64,000 nucleotides of DNA from contig JAHQIY010000002.1 of NCBI GenBank assembly GCA_019054805.1, positions 1,302,001-1,366,000 on the forward strand, in the 5' to 3' direction. Source of the DNA: Brachionus manjavacas (lineage: Eukaryota > Rotifera > Eurotatoria > Ploima > Brachionidae). The notes beneath the pieces are model-generated. The model was not told the origin of the DNA. It ran no database searches and saw nothing but the letters and a program-made list of their open reading frames with translations. Of the stretch, positions 45,001 to 58,070 are shown in pieces. How positions within the stretch are numbered: position 1 is the stretch's first letter; every line of letters begins with the position of its first letter. A program made the position numbers and the translations under genes.

Positions 45001-48000
45001 GAACCACCATCAAGATGGATAGTTAACTTTGATGTTGATTTAACTGATAGTCTTGCTTTTGGAGCAGTTCTGGGCGCTTATTGTCCATTTTTGATAGAAA
45101 GCCACCTAAAACGAATGTACGCTACGGCCGACACTGCCGAAAAATGCTTTCATAATGCTCTAATTTTGATCGAATGCTGTCGCAAAATAGGTCTTGATTA
45201 TGACATCAATTCTTTAGATATAACTGATCCGAATTCAATATCACTTATTCTATTTTGCGCCTTTTTGTTTCAAAAATTGCCTCAGTATCTGCCAAGTTGC
45301 ACAATTGATTTCAGCAGTCCATTACACCAAGTAGCTACCAAAGAAATAAAAATAGCAAACCCGAGCAACAAGAACATATTTTATGAAGCAATACTGATCG
45401 GTCCTAATAAGGATAATTTTAGTTTACCAAAAGGAATAGAGTTGCCGATTGGTGCCAAATCAAATGCATTATTAAGTTTAGAATTTAACTCTAATAATTT
45501 AAAGCCTGGAAATGCTTACTTGATACTAGTTGGAAAAAAACGTGGCACAGTCCCGGCAGATACAATTGTCTTCTATTTAAAAACTTGCATTGATGAATTG
45601 ACAGCTAAGGTAAGACTATTATCTTTTGATAATTTTGAATCTTGGTTAAAAATTTTGTCACTTTTTTAACCAGATTCAACAACTAATTATCAATTTTTTA
45701 ATTTTAAAATTTTTAATCTAAACAGAAAAATAAAATCAACCAGGTACTGATGATATTTAGGTTATCATTAAATTTTCCAAACTGCTTTTTAATTTGTGAA
45801 TGAATTTCGCTTAAAAAATGCATGATATTTTTTTTCTGTAGATTAGATTTCTGATAAGCTTGATAATCTTCAATAGTTTTCACAATTTCACCGATTTAAT
45901 GAATTGAAACAAGAAATAAATTGAAATGTATACACCTGATCACATTTAAAGCTCCAAATTTAACTGTACACTTATTTTTCTTTTATTCCAATGCCACGAA
46001 AATTTAAAATCTTATAGTTTACAATTTAAAACTTGAACAAAGCACTATTTTTTTGGATTTATTAGAGCATAAAAAATTCTCTAAAAAGTATTTTTAACCA
46101 AGAATCGTTTTCCATCATTCCAATAAAGCATTAATTAAAAAATTTCTTTAAATGCTAAAAAATTTATGATGATGATAAATTTTAAGCTTTAAACCATTTA
46201 AGCCACACTGAAAATTTATTTCGGATAAAGCTGACTAAATTCCATGATTTATGATTCATAAAAAGTTAATGTTAAAATGTCATTTATTTAGATTAAGCGT
46301 CAAATAAAAATATTAAATCGTCAAAACTGTATTGTATTTATTAGTAAATTAAAATTATTTTTAGTCATTTAAAAACAATTAGTTATCACAAAATTTAGTT
46401 AAATTTCATTTAATTTATGGAATTAAATCAATTTTAAAAAATATAATCTAAATATAATTATCAGTTAACAAAAAAAAAGATCCAATTACACAAATAATTT
46501 AAAAAATAAAAAATTAATGCAATTTTTTCTTTACTAATTCTTTTGACTTCTTTGGTGGGCTTGCTCATCTTAAATTTCCTAAAAGTATGCTGGAAGTTTC
46601 AGATAGAAAATAATCGAATAATTCTTGACTATGACTAAACGCCCTTCGAGCCGAAAGCAATTCTTAGGAGATTCTAGTACATTATTAAAAAATATTTATG
46701 AATCTTTTTTTATTTTGAAATCTAATTTTTTCAATATACAATTAATTAGAATTTATATCGGTCAATAATCATTAAAAATTCTTTTTAATTATTAATTTTT
46801 TTATCTGTACCTCCTTCATTTTAAAATATTAAATGAAAATAAAACTAAAATAAAAATAAAAAATTTAGTTTAATACCTTTCAGTTCTTTTTAATATTAAT
46901 AATTGTGAATTAATCGTTTGATTGACGATTAATACATTAACTTTTGGTAGAATTATGCAGGGTTGTTGTTCTGCCATCATTACATGCTCAAAAATTTAGA
47001 ATAAAAAAAGATGATATTGAATATTAAGACAAAAATATTGTTTTTTTAAATTCTTTGTTTAGTCGCTTTACTCTTGTAACTCAAGTTTTTCTATTTTTGG
47101 TTGTTTTCAGTGTGTGAGCATTTTTTCTGTTTAAATTTATAATTATATTTATTAATTTAAAAAAAAGATCGCTAAAATGGTGTAAATATTTACCAAAATA
47201 AGAACCAGAAAACTTTTACATTATACTCAATGATTTTCTTGCTTTTAAATGCTTAAGTATATTTTAATATTATTGTTATTAGAAATCTTGTTTAATGTCG
47301 AAAGTTTTAAATTAAAATCAAAAAATTATCAAAAAAGCATCTCTTGAAATCAGATGCCAAAAGTTCAACTTTCATCTAAAAATAAAATAAAAGTGAATTG
47401 ATATTTTTATGATGGAAATGGATTAGCAAAAATCGAATTTGAATTAATATTCTTTTTGTCACTTTAAATCTTAACATAATTTGTTTTGACTAATATAAAA
47501 TCTATTAATTCAACTTAACTATTTGTAATTGAACCTAAATTATTAATAGAAAATCGTCAAATTCCAAACACCACTGTACAAGCCATTAGACTTAAGTATC
47601 GAGGTAGAAAATCCATATGACCAAGCAGGAGAATTCAGCGTTATGATAGTAGAGAGTGATAATATAAATGGCACAATACAAAATCCTTTCAAGAAAAATT
47701 CACAAAACAAGGAAACATTGGAATTACCGCCAATGAAACCAAGTTTAAGTAATGATTCTGAGTTGTCAAAATCTAGTTCTCAATCTTTTGGCACGAAATT
47801 AAAATTAGGGTATGAATCTAAACTTTTAAACATAGAAAATTTATTGAATACCTTTTTAATTTAAGAAATGAAAAAGCAAAACAAAAACAATGTATTATTA
47901 TTATTAATGTTGTTAAAAAAATTATCAGTTAATGAAATTATTTTTAAAGTTATGAGCAAAGATTTTCCAATTTACAGTGCTTTTTACACAAAAACTCAGT

Positions 48001-51000
48001 CGATTTCATTGAGCGCAAAGGGAAAATCTAGCTTCGAAGTCAATTACCTGCCACTGCAATTGATTAAACACTCGGGAATCCTATTATTTTCTAATGACAA
48101 GATGGGTGAATTTTTGTACTACTTAGAAGGAAATGCCAGTTTGCCTGAACCCAGCAGGTCTCTAGTTGATGAAAAATATCTTGATGCTACTAAAGTCAAA
48201 TATTTGAAATCGAATCGTAAGAAAAATTTTTGAATATTTAAAAAATATATCAAACATTTATTTAAGGTCCTCAGAATCGCACAATAACCTTTAAATGCAT
48301 TATTGGAGATAGAATAAAAATTAAACTTTTAATCCCTGTATGTAATCTAGAAAGAGAAAATGCTATTATAATGGCAACAGAAATGGTTAGCTTATAATAG
48401 ATAGTTAATTATTTGCTATTTTGAATTTTTTTTAGAGAATGAGTGATGAAGAATTGAAAAGACGAAAGGTTCACGGATTTTTGTCAAGCAAAAGTTTGCT
48501 AGAATCTTTAGAAAGTTTGACTCTGAACAAAAAAACCCAGGGGACCACAATCAAGAGCGCAATTAAGTCTTCAAATGCCAATCAAGAAGAAATGAATTAT
48601 TCAATTTTTACAAAATTAAATCAGTATCTACATGTTCAAGAAAATTTGCTGATAAAATCTGAAGGTTTTTTACTAAAAAAATTAATTCATTCAAATTTTC
48701 AAAATTTTTAGATCTCGTTTCGGACGATAACTTAATTCCACTAATTATAGAGTTTAATTCAGATGTGCCTGGAAATATGCAAACAAATCTTGAATTGAAG
48801 TTTTTGCCAAACGATGTCAGGATCATACCATTAGAATTTAAAGTAACCGAGGGCTCATTTACAGAGTCAAGCGCGGCTTTTCTTAAATTTAGTACTAATA
48901 TATTCGATTATATACGGCAACCTATTCCAATCGTAAGAAAAATCTCTAATTGAAATTTTTTTTTAATTTTTTTTCAATTTATTTTAGAAAAATAATTCTG
49001 AAACTCCTTGTAATTACAAAGTCGAAATGATTAGCCTTAAAGGTGATAAATCAGTATTTAAAGGAATTTCGCATTTTTCCATCCCACCAAAGGACGTTTA
49101 TACTTATGATCTGAAATTTATGCCAAACGCTGAAGAGACATTCGAAGTAAATAGATCTTGTTTCATTATTTTTTGAAAAATAAAATATTTTCTAAAATCA
49201 TTTCTCTTTGTTAAGCTTAATAAATATTTGTATATTTAAAAAAAAATCAAAGAAACAATACATTCTTATAAATATAATCATAACTAACATTAGAACGCTC
49301 GGTTTTATACATATAGTTTAATATACATCGCCAAAATTGGCGCTAAATCAAATAAATAGATAAAAAAAATTAATAGTTTAATAAGGTTTCAAAAATTTGA
49401 TATTCAAAAATTTATTCAATTAAAAAGAAGTCTTGAGGATAGGAATTTAATTTTATTAATAATATTTGAATGTATTGAAAAAATTCAAGCATTATAAGTC
49501 AATTTTGAAAAAGGTTTAAAAAAAATAAGCGAAAACATATAAGAAGAAAAGGAAAAAAAACGAAACAAAATTAATAAAAATTTATCTCTTTTTAAATTTA
49601 TTTATTTTGATCTAAAGTTGTAATTACTTTTTTAAATCTAATTAATAAAGGCTGAGCTTAAATTTAAAAATGTTACTGAGGGAACAAACATCAGATACAT
49701 TTTGACTGGAATAGGTGAAAAAGCTCCAGCTTTGGGAGAAATAAAATTGGAAACACGTGTTGGTCAATCGTAAGTATTTTCCAAAAAATTATTCAAATAA
49801 AAACTCAAATGATTATCATTTAAAGAACAACTCATGAAATAATGATCCCGAATAAATCAAATAAGAAAATTTGTTATTATGTAATTTATTTAATAAATTT
49901 AAAACAAAGCCATTATTTTTTTTACCCAGGTTTATTCCAACACAAATTTTATCAAAGGACCGGAAAAAATAATGGTTTTGCCGAACAGAAAAGAGTCGTA
50001 TATTTTTGAAATAGTTCCTACGCAGAGAGGAGACTACAAGGGTGCCATTACATTTAAGCCAGGAGAATGGCCTATTAAGTATTATTTTAAATCTCAAATT
50101 TTAAAGATTTTTGAATATTTTTCCATAGAGATATTGACAGTGATGGTGATGAAATTTATTCGGCAGATGCCAAAGAGGATCCTCAAAATTTTACTTTATG
50201 GTACACATTTGATATTAAGATTCAGCCACCTCCGCATCAAGCATTGGTCGAATTGGAAACAAATGCTCAAGAAACTGCCACTTTGTGTATTCCACTGTCG
50301 AATCCAGTGGATAAAAAAATGGAATTTAGAGTTATTAAAAATGGACCATTTTTGGAAGGAGAAGAAAAGATAGAAATTCTACCAAAAAAAAATTATGATT
50401 ATCAACTTAAATTCAGCCCCACTCAAGTTGGAAAATTTCGAGGTAGTTTGGTATTCTTAAATGAAGAAACTGGTGAATTTTGGTATGATTTGAAGCTAAT
50501 AGCTATCGATCCGTTGCCAGTAGCTATTGAACCAGTCGAGGCTGAAGTGGGCCGATATACACTAATAACTTTGAATCTAAAAAATCCTTTGAATGAAAAG
50601 CTCAATTTCAGAGTTCTGATATCGAATCCTCAAAATTTTAGCTTGGAAAAAAAGCACACTGACCGCTTGACAATTGGACCATTGGAAACTCTTGAAGTTA
50701 ACGTTGTATTTACTCCATCAACTGTTGGAATTGGTGAGCATTTTGCTCTAATTCAATTTTTCAATGAAAAAGCTGGAAATATAAGCTATGAACTAAGAGG
50801 CATTGGTCTCGAACCGGACACACAAGATCCTGTCAATATAACATCTGAAATTTGCTCAAGTGAAATGGTCACAATTAATTTTAGAAATTCGACTGATTCG
50901 GCAATTTATTGTGATTTAGTCCTAGTTGATGAAGAAGGAAAGTTAATTAAACTAAACGATGATCAGCATAGTCCATTTAATATTCTTTTGAATAAATTTG

Positions 51001-54000
51001 AAAATGTTCATGTATCACCCAGAGGAATTTTAGATATACCAATTGTTTTTTCACCAAATGAGCTCAAAAGTTACAATGTTTATCTAATTATAACTGCAAG
51101 AAGAGAGGGAAGAATGAACTGGGCTGAAAAAAATCTCGAGTAAACTTTATTATTTAATTTTTTTTTCGGTTGAACATTAGATTCTTTTACTCTTGAATAT
51201 CTTTAACAATTTTTTGTCTAAAAACTTGAATAACAAGTTAATTTGTTTTTGTTCAAAAATATCTATAAAATTGTGAATTTTACAACCAAAAAAATGACAA
51301 AAATGAAAAAATTATTGAAGGCTATGTGAATTTTCCTACTTTTTAATAAAAAAATTTTATTTTTTTTTCGAAATAAGAAATTTTTTTGTAGTGACTTAGA
51401 TAAAATTTTATTATATAAAATAATTCAAGAAAAAGTGTTACACAAGAAAAGCAAATGAAAATTTAGATTTTTTAAGTAAAAAATTTACATTGTCTAAAAA
51501 CTACAAATTATATCAAAAATTACAAAATATGCCTTTTTGTGACTTTTCCTGAAATCCAGGCTGTCATACCGCTGAACAAGATGATGAAAATGCGGACACG
51601 CATTGATCTTTTTTTAGAAATGCTTAAATAAGGACTTAACCGCCGGTAAACTAAAATTTACATTTTTTTTCCAAATATATTTATTGATGAAAAAACTCTG
51701 AATATTCGATATTGTCAAGAGCCCAATAAAAACCAGTATTAGCAAAAAGAGCTATATAAAATTAGGTGACCAGTTGGTCACATATTACGTAGCCCTCATT
51801 TAAAATATATGACCAAGACTGGTCACCTAATTTTCGAAGTGGTAATGTCGATGTGACCAGAAGGTAAATTACAAAAAAATTGAATACTCAAAAAATTTAT
51901 TACGTTGCCAAAGAAAAAAGTATGTGACCGATAATATAATAAGTGACCAAAGAAATTCAAAATCATCAGTTTTAAGTTTTAATGTTTTTTTGCCATATGT
52001 CCTATTAACCCTTTTCGCTTAAAGTATTTATCGAATACAGGGCACTTGACTGGGCTTGTCTTAATAATTAGATTTTTTTTTACTTCTTCTACAGAAGTAA
52101 TAAATTTTTGTGTCTCAAGTTCTTAGCAAACTTTGGAAAATTACTTTAAAAGAGATTAAAAATATGTTAAATGCTAAATTAAATATGTTACCAATGAAAA
52201 AAATGGGTTATCAATAGAAAAAGTTGAAAAAAAAAGGTGAGGAGTACTCGTCACCTATCACCATAGACACGCAATAAGTTTTAAAAAAGTCAAATATTTA
52301 TTATGTAAAATTTTTTTAAAAAATTGGGCTCCGAGATAAAGGATATACTTAATGTTCACCCTGAATTTTAAATAGAACGTGACCAGTAATCCCGACTTTC
52401 CTGAACTTAATGAACTTAATGCTATTTAAACCCATATTTCTGTAACAATTATGTAATCTTTTAAGCATCTTCTAATTTAAATCATTTAAGTCATCTCTAT
52501 TTTTCTACTTAACTCTAACCTCTAAACCACAAAACTACATAGAGTACATAAATTTTACGTAAGGTCCCTAGATATTTTTTATTCTATAAAGTTCAATAAA
52601 TGTACATAAAGAAATATTTTTTATTAAACAAAGATACATACTAGATTTGTGTTCATTGACACCAGAAGACAATTCCCCTAAACAGGAAATAAATTTTAAG
52701 TTAAAGAATAATTTAATAAAATTAAAAACGATTAAATCAAAAAACTTAATTGTTCTTAATTTTTTTAAACTAATCTGAATCCATTTTCTAAAATTTCTAA
52801 AATTATCATTTTCAACTTATAGCTTAGATCATATTTTAAAGGAATCCGTGTCAGTCAGTCTTTTTTTTAATTATAATAATAATGATAATAGTAATAATAT
52901 AAAACTAATTAAAAGAAATAATTAAATTTTTTTATTTTATTCAGTTAGAATTAATGAACTATTTAAATTTTTTAGAAGAAAAATCGAAAAACTAAGATGG
53001 ATATATCCAATTAAAGCATTCAGTGTGATAAATGCGTTTAATAAAACAAGTCCATTTGTGGTTGAATGCAAAGTTCGACATCGATTGGAAAAAGCAATGG
53101 AAATTGTATTGGCAAATGTGACCACTTATGCATCTGGATTGGATCGTGGATCGCTACGCTTAAGATCAATGACACCCAAAAAAGACGGCTCAAAAACAAC
53201 TTCCTCATTTTCGCATTCAGATGAAAATCAGGTAAAATCAGAGAGCACAGGCAGCTTGGTTATTGTTGGAGATACAAATAAACTGGCAAACGAATTTGTA
53301 TATCAATTACATTTCTCTGGAAACTTGGATCAATGCGAACTAGCACAGAATTCAATTGCAATAAAACTTGTAAGAGTTGAAAGAGAAAGAGAAAATGGTC
53401 TGGTTAATTTAATATTTCACATTGTTTTTTGTCCATCTAAATCTTTTGTGTAAATTTTTTAATTATTTTTTTAATTGAATTTAAAAATTGCTAAATTTAG
53501 TGTCGACGCTGATCTTCAAGTTGAGACTGCAATGGGGGGTATGTGGAGATATCCATTGAAATTAGTTTCTCTAGAACCACCTCCAGACGATACAATTATT
53601 ATTGAAGGTAAACGCTTGAATAAAGAATCCGTGGTTGGATTCAAACTAAGTAGTAAAATTGAGTAAGTTTTAAAAAAGTCTATTGATTAGATTTAATTTT
53701 TTTTGTATAGCAAAGCTCTACCTTTCGAGGCTTTTTTCAGTCCGAGCGGAAGTGACCATATTTTTTCAGTTTCTCCAGAGACAGGAGAATTATTGCCTGA
53801 AGATGAAGATGGAACTTTGATAAAAATTTCATTTATTCCACCTGCGTATGGAAAAATTTACCAAAAGGAATTAGTTATATCTGTAAAATTTTAAGTAAAA
53901 GTTTGTGATTTTAAATAATTTTAATTTTTCAACTAGACGCCTTTGTATCAATGGAAATATTTGGTTAAAGGTGTCACGCCTGAATATGTAGTGCCTCGTG

Positions 54001-54155
54001 GTCAATCTGCAATTCCAGCTCCTGATTCTCGTTTCAAACGAAATGGCAAGAAAAGAAATTTCATCATAGAAAATACTTATATTATTCACACAGCTGTATC
54101 ATCTCCTGTTAAAGGAGCATCATTATTACCAATTAAACTTTCGAATATGCCTTGA
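36060..54155 (+). CDS. CFAP47: Cilia- and flagella-associated protein 47
   Basis: One gene of 18 kb with at least 30 exons, all on the plus strand and in the family order. It starts MRLREYEIVIEPSIITFEHF. Many exons encode Ig-like ASH/MSP (Hydin-type) repeats with phrases such as DFGSCYYGCNLLNMAILFNS (36.9 kb), MDFGSCVIGQKKEIPAVICN (37.45 kb), KLQFTP-like FSPTQVGKFRGSLVF (50.4 kb) and VVFTPSTVGIGEHFALIQFF (50.7 kb). A calponin-homology region lies at about 44.2-45.2 kb (MPHQDSIKRENKTIYEMIGF, WLNFCYANYKNKIWYEKERG, NFDVDLTDSLAFGAVLGAYC), as in vertebrate CFAP47. The C-terminus reads LYQWKYLVKGVTPEYV and HTAVSSPVKGASLLPIKLSN. The protein belongs to the axonemal central-pair apparatus. Several introns are long (about 1.9 kb at 45.7-47.55 kb, 1.8 kb at 51.1-52.97 kb, 0.8 kb at 39.06-39.92 and 43.1-43.96 kb). 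Not every exon border is resolved. Confidence 0.9.
51758..51833. repeat. Hairpin-forming inverted repeat in a CFAP47 intron
   Basis: AAATTAGGTGACCAGT (51758-51773) and ACTGGTCACCTAATTT (51818-51833) are perfect complements around a 44-bp loop that itself contains TATATGACC. GTGACC-type motifs recur at about 51852, 51921, 51944 and 52379 within the same 1.8-kb intron. It may be a small transposon remnant or a protein-binding cluster. Confidence 0.6.
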
Positions 54156-54974
54156 TTTTTCTAAGCTTTTATATTGAATTTTTTTTCGAATTTACACTTT
54201 TATTTTTTTTATAATAAATAAATTTTAATAAAAATAACAATGGTTAAAGATGGTTTGTTGAAACTGAATCTCTGAATTAACTGAGCTAATTCTTTAATTT
54301 AGGAATAATTAAAAATTAAAATAAAAGTAATTACTGATTTATTAAATGGAAGAAATTCAATTTTATTTAATTTTTGAGCCGATAATTTGACAATTTTCTT
54401 GAAAATTTTTTAAGGTTTACTATTCTTTGAGGAACAACTACGGAAAAACTAATCGAATTTATTACTAGTTTTAAAAATTGGATAAAATTAAGAAATTGAT
54501 AAAATTTGAAATTTAAGAAAAGATAAAAAATTTCGAAAATTTTAACAACTAAAATGTTAAAAGAAATTAAAATGATTATTTTAAAGATTCAAAATTTTTT
54601 TTTAATAATTTATTTAGTATTCGAAAAAAAAAATCTGAAAATACAAATCTTTTATTCTCTTTAAGATTTTCTAAATTATTCACGTAGCTAAATTTTTAAA
54701 TTTATTACTTAGACTAAATTACGCAATAGAAAATTCAAAACTTTTGACGAATGTTAAAAGTTCGAAATTTTTCATCTGTTTGTCACAAATTTGTTTGGTC
54801 AAAAGAAGCTTTTAGAAATAAATATTTTAAAATCAATAAAAACTGAAAAATCTCGTTGGAATTGTTGGAAAGTGATTATTGTAACAAAAGTTCATTATTA
54901 AATTAATTTGACTGTAGAATTAACAGCTCTAATTTAAAATTCAAATTTTTAACCTATTTTTTAAAGAAAAAATG
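54156..54974. other. Spacer between CFAP47 and the tRNA cluster
   Basis: AT-rich; AATAAA-type signals for CFAP47 occur at about 54212-54230. No further gene or repeat is recognised. Confidence 0.5.
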
Positions 54975-55046
54975 GGGCCTGGCCGGGGATCGATCCCGGG
55001 ACCTCTCGCACCCTAAGCGAGAATCATACCACTAGACCACCAGGCC
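54975..55046 (-). tRNA. tRNA-Pro (anticodon AGG)
   Basis: A 72-nt cloverleaf: acceptor GGCCTGG/CCAGGCC, D-arm with GTCTAGTGGTATGAT (box A), anticodon stem CTCGC/GCGAG with loop TTAGGGT (AGG), and T-arm with GGTCCCGGGATCGATCCCCGG (box B GGATCGATCC). No intron. It has the same sequence as two neighbours at 55477 and 55685. Discriminator base C. Confidence 0.95.
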
Positions 55047-55476
55047 GCCTATTGAAACTTAAAATATTTAAAGTTTATAAACCTTTCATAATCTAAATAT
55101 CGATTTAAAATAAAATTTAATTAATTTTTTATCTATTTAAACGAATAAATTAGTGAATTTTGATTTTAAAGTCAAATTTAATTTATAGACAGTGATTAGG
55201 TTTAAATTTTTCTTTACTTGATGTTACATTGAATCTCGTATAAAAGGTTCGTACATTAATTAATTAAAACTAGAACAATTGATATCTTTTTGTTTAACTT
55301 AAATGGCATTTCGTCAGCATAAAATTCATAATGAAATTTTCAGCGTAATTCATGCAAAACATAAGAATTAATAAATAGTTTATAATTTATATTTGTATCT
55401 TACTTTTTTTCAAAATATGCATTAGTTGACCGACAAAAAAAAAATTTGGTTTTATTTTATTTCAAACCAAATAGGC
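55047..55476. other. Spacer between tRNA copies 1 and 2
   Basis: About 430 bp of AT-rich sequence with no recognised feature. Confidence 0.5.
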
Positions 55477-55548
55477 GGCCTGGTGGTCTAGTGGTATGAT
55501 TCTCGCTTAGGGTGCGAGAGGTCCCGGGATCGATCCCCGGCCAGGCCC
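55477..55548 (+). tRNA. tRNA-Pro (anticodon AGG)
   Basis: Same 72-nt tRNA as at 54975-55046 but on the plus strand, followed by CCATTTTTTTC, a pol III T-run terminator. Preceded by ATAGGC, which is also found before the other copies. Confidence 0.95.
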
Positions 55549-55684
55549 CATTTTTTTCTTGCCTTTAAGAAGTCATTCTTAGTAGCAATAATTAGAGGAA
55601 GCTTTTATATAACGTTAAGATAAAGTTAATTTTTATAAAATTTAATTTTAAAAATACTAAGAAATGTTTTCTTTAAAAAAAATG

Positions 55685-55756
55685 GGGCCTGGCCGGGGAT
55701 CGATCCCGGGACCTCTCGCACCCTAAGCGAGAATCATACCACTAGACCACCAGGCC
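55685..55756 (-). tRNA. tRNA-Pro (anticodon AGG)
   Basis: Third copy of the same tRNA, minus strand, with a T-run on its 3' side (the plus strand shows AAAAAAAATGGGG). The identity extends a few bases beyond the tRNA on both sides (AAAATGGG..GCCT), so the three copies derive from recent local duplications including an inversion. Confidence 0.95.
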
Positions 55757-55851
55757 GCCTACATAATCTAGCTTTATAAAGTCCAAAAAAAATTTAAATC
55801 ATTATTTTATTAATTTAATTCATCAGATTCACTGGAGTTAAATAAAAAAAA

Positions 55852-56522
55852 TCAGAATTTTGCTTCTTCACCGCGATAAGAGCAAATATTTTTATCTGTT
55901 TCATGCAATTTAACCTCAAAAAGAGAACAATCTGTATTAGGCTGGCTTATAAGTTTTGTTTCAATCTGGTCCCAAAAAAAAACACACAAATTTTCAGTCG
56001 TACTTTAATTCAAAGTTTATATCTAAATCTTAATTTAAATCAATCAATACCTAACTACATTTTTAAAGTACGTAACGTCTTCATCCAAATTTTTGTGGTC
56101 TAATTGATCTAAAACATCCTTTTATTAATTCAAAGAATAATTTAAAATGAAATTTTTTTTAATAAAATCAAAAAATTTTCTACCTGAATAATTTTTTTCA
56201 AAATTGTTATATTGATGACCATTCCGGTTCTGGGGTCAATTGTTCCTTTTACGGTAATTTCCACTTAAAGAAAATGGTTAAGAAAAATGTTTTTAGGCTT
56301 TAAAATCAAAACCTTTATAGTTGTGTCCATGACAGTTGTTACATTTACTGAAAATCTGCTTGTTTTCTTCATCCGAGAGGCTTTTGCTTTTAAATAAAAA
56401 AAATCATGGTCAAAAAAAAAATTTTTTTTTAAATTTAATTCCTTTTAAATTAATATTCACCTGTTAAGTCTGTGAGCGGATGAAAATGATTCTATTCTAG
56501 TTATATAGATAATTTTGCTCAT
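55852..56522 (-). CDS. PTS: 6-pyruvoyl-tetrahydropterin synthase
   Basis: Five exons. The protein starts MSKIIYITRIESFSSAHRLN, followed by SLSDEENKQIFSKCNNCHGH and NYK, then ITVKGTIDPRTGMVIN, LDQLDHKNLDEDVTYFKNVV, STTENLCVFFWDQIE and VKLHETDKNICSYRGEE. Zinc ligands (His of SAHRL, both His of HGH), the catalytic Cys, the Asp-His pair (LDHKN) and the pterin-anchoring Glu (HETD) are present. PTS makes 6-pyruvoyl-tetrahydropterin for tetrahydrobiopterin. The segment between Cys and the first zinc His is two residues shorter than in animals (CNNCH instead of CNNPNGH), the spacing known from QueD-type relatives. The donor GTATTG in the fourth intron restores VVSTTEN. NR2C2AP lies 309 bp upstream on the same strand. 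Confidence 0.92.
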
Positions 56523-56831
56523 TTTTCAAAATAAATAATCTTGAAACCAAAAACTAAAATATTTTAACTTTAGATTGTCATTAAAAACTACTTTCTAAAA
56601 CCGGCTGAATTATGAACAAAAATGCAAATTTTTATTAAATTTATGCATTTTATTTCTTGATCTTTCTAAGAATAGTATTTTTGTAACATTAGCATCAATT
56701 TAAAATTGTCCTTTGAACAAAAGATTAATTATTCTATCATTCAAATTAATTTCAAGTTTATTCTGACTCATGAGTTTATTTTTCGATTTATTTTCGATTT
56801 TAAAATAAAAAAATAGTTTGTGATTAATTTA

Positions 56832-57446
56832 TTATATTTGGGTTCCATAAATTTGAAAATTATAAACAGTAATGCGTCCAAAAAAATCAGTCAGTTTTAC
56901 AAAATTAAATTTAAAGGTATCACTGGGCTCCAGTTGTTCGGCAACTTCAAAAATCTTTTTTGATTTAAAAAAACTGAATAAATAATTAATAGTTTTTTTT
57001 GTAAATGAAATACCTGTTCAGAGTTTATGTCTTGCGGAAAAAAATCCATCAATTTAGTATACCTCTTTTCCGCATCTGTAGATTTTATGCACTCAAGTTG
57101 ACCATGAGCTGCACAAAATCCGCCCTGAAATTTGAACTCAAATTTTTTTATCTTGACAGGCTTCGAAAAGCTAACTATTATCCACTGATTTTCACCCTAT
57201 TGTAATTAAATAAATAATTTAATTTAATTTAATTAGTTTGATTTCAAGTTTAATTTACTTGATCTGAATTCCAACAAGTTTCTTCTTTTCCGTCAGATAG
57301 AAATTGCTTGCCATAAGTTTTGGTATCACGATTCAGAACCGAGCTTACTCTTAAAAATTTGATTAAATATGGACTCTTAATGATTCGTTTAATCTAATCA
57401 CCTAAGTTTAGTCTCTGTATTTATCAGAGGTTGAATATTATTCATT
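56832..57446 (-). CDS. NR2C2AP: Nuclear receptor 2C2-associated protein
   Basis: At least four exons. The first encodes MNNIQPLINTETKLR; the next SVLNRDTKTYGKQFLSDGKE plus ETCWNSDQ; the third QWIIVSFSKPVKIKKFEFKF, QGGFCAAHGQLEC and MDFFPQDINSEQ; the last DTFKFNFVKLTDFFGRITVY. All follow human NR2C2AP (TRA16), a small discoidin-like (F5/8 C-type) beta-sandwich protein reported to repress the orphan receptor NR2C2. Its general role outside vertebrates is unclear. The length is close to the human 139 residues. The gene is divergent with SMIM15, 323 bp away, so the two may share a promoter region. Confidence 0.92.
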
Positions 57447-57769
57447 TTTTGACTTGAATTCAAAAACAATTCAATAAAATCTCAATTTTAATAAAGAATA
57501 ATCAAAAAAGATCAATTTACTATAATTTCAATTTTAAATTTAGAACAAATTTAAATTCAAATCGGATCAGAGATTACAAATCTTTAAATTTTGTTTGATT
57601 CGATTAAAAATTTTATGAATTTTTCAATTTTAAATTAACATACTTTCAATTACCACAAATTTGAGCTTTATTTTGCTTTTTATTTATCTTTTAATTTATT
57701 TATTTTTACTAATTGTGAAAATAATTTTTTTAGACGTCATCTATTCTAGTACTAAATTTTTTATTCCAA

Positions 57770-58070
57770 ATGTTTGACATAAACTGGCAAGAATACATCA
57801 CTCAACTGATCCAGTATGCTGGTAGTGAAATAAATTCCACGAAAAAGAGATTCAAAAAATATTTTACTAAATATTAAATTTTTAGGTGAAAATCCGTGGC
57901 AATTTTTGTATTACATGTTGTTGATTTTGTCTCCTCTATTTGGTCTTAGTGCTTTTTTGTCTTACAAATTGGTCCAGGAAATAGACAAAGAAGAAAAAGA
58001 GAATAAAAAGCGTTTACTTAAAGACACCAACAAACTTAAAGTACAAAGACGCAAACCAAAAAAAGAATGA
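57770..58070 (+). CDS. SMIM15: Small integral membrane protein 15
   Basis: Two exons, 57770-57821 and 57886-58070, with a 64-nt intron splitting a Gly codon. The 78-residue product starts MFDINWQEYITQLIQYAGEN, as in SMIM15 ([20 protein letters not shown]), then has one membrane helix FLYYMLLILSPLFGLSAFLS and a charged Lys/Glu tail. SMIM15 is conserved through animals, and its function is not known. Too small to stand out by length, but the intron, membrane helix and family match make it secure. Confidence 0.9.
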
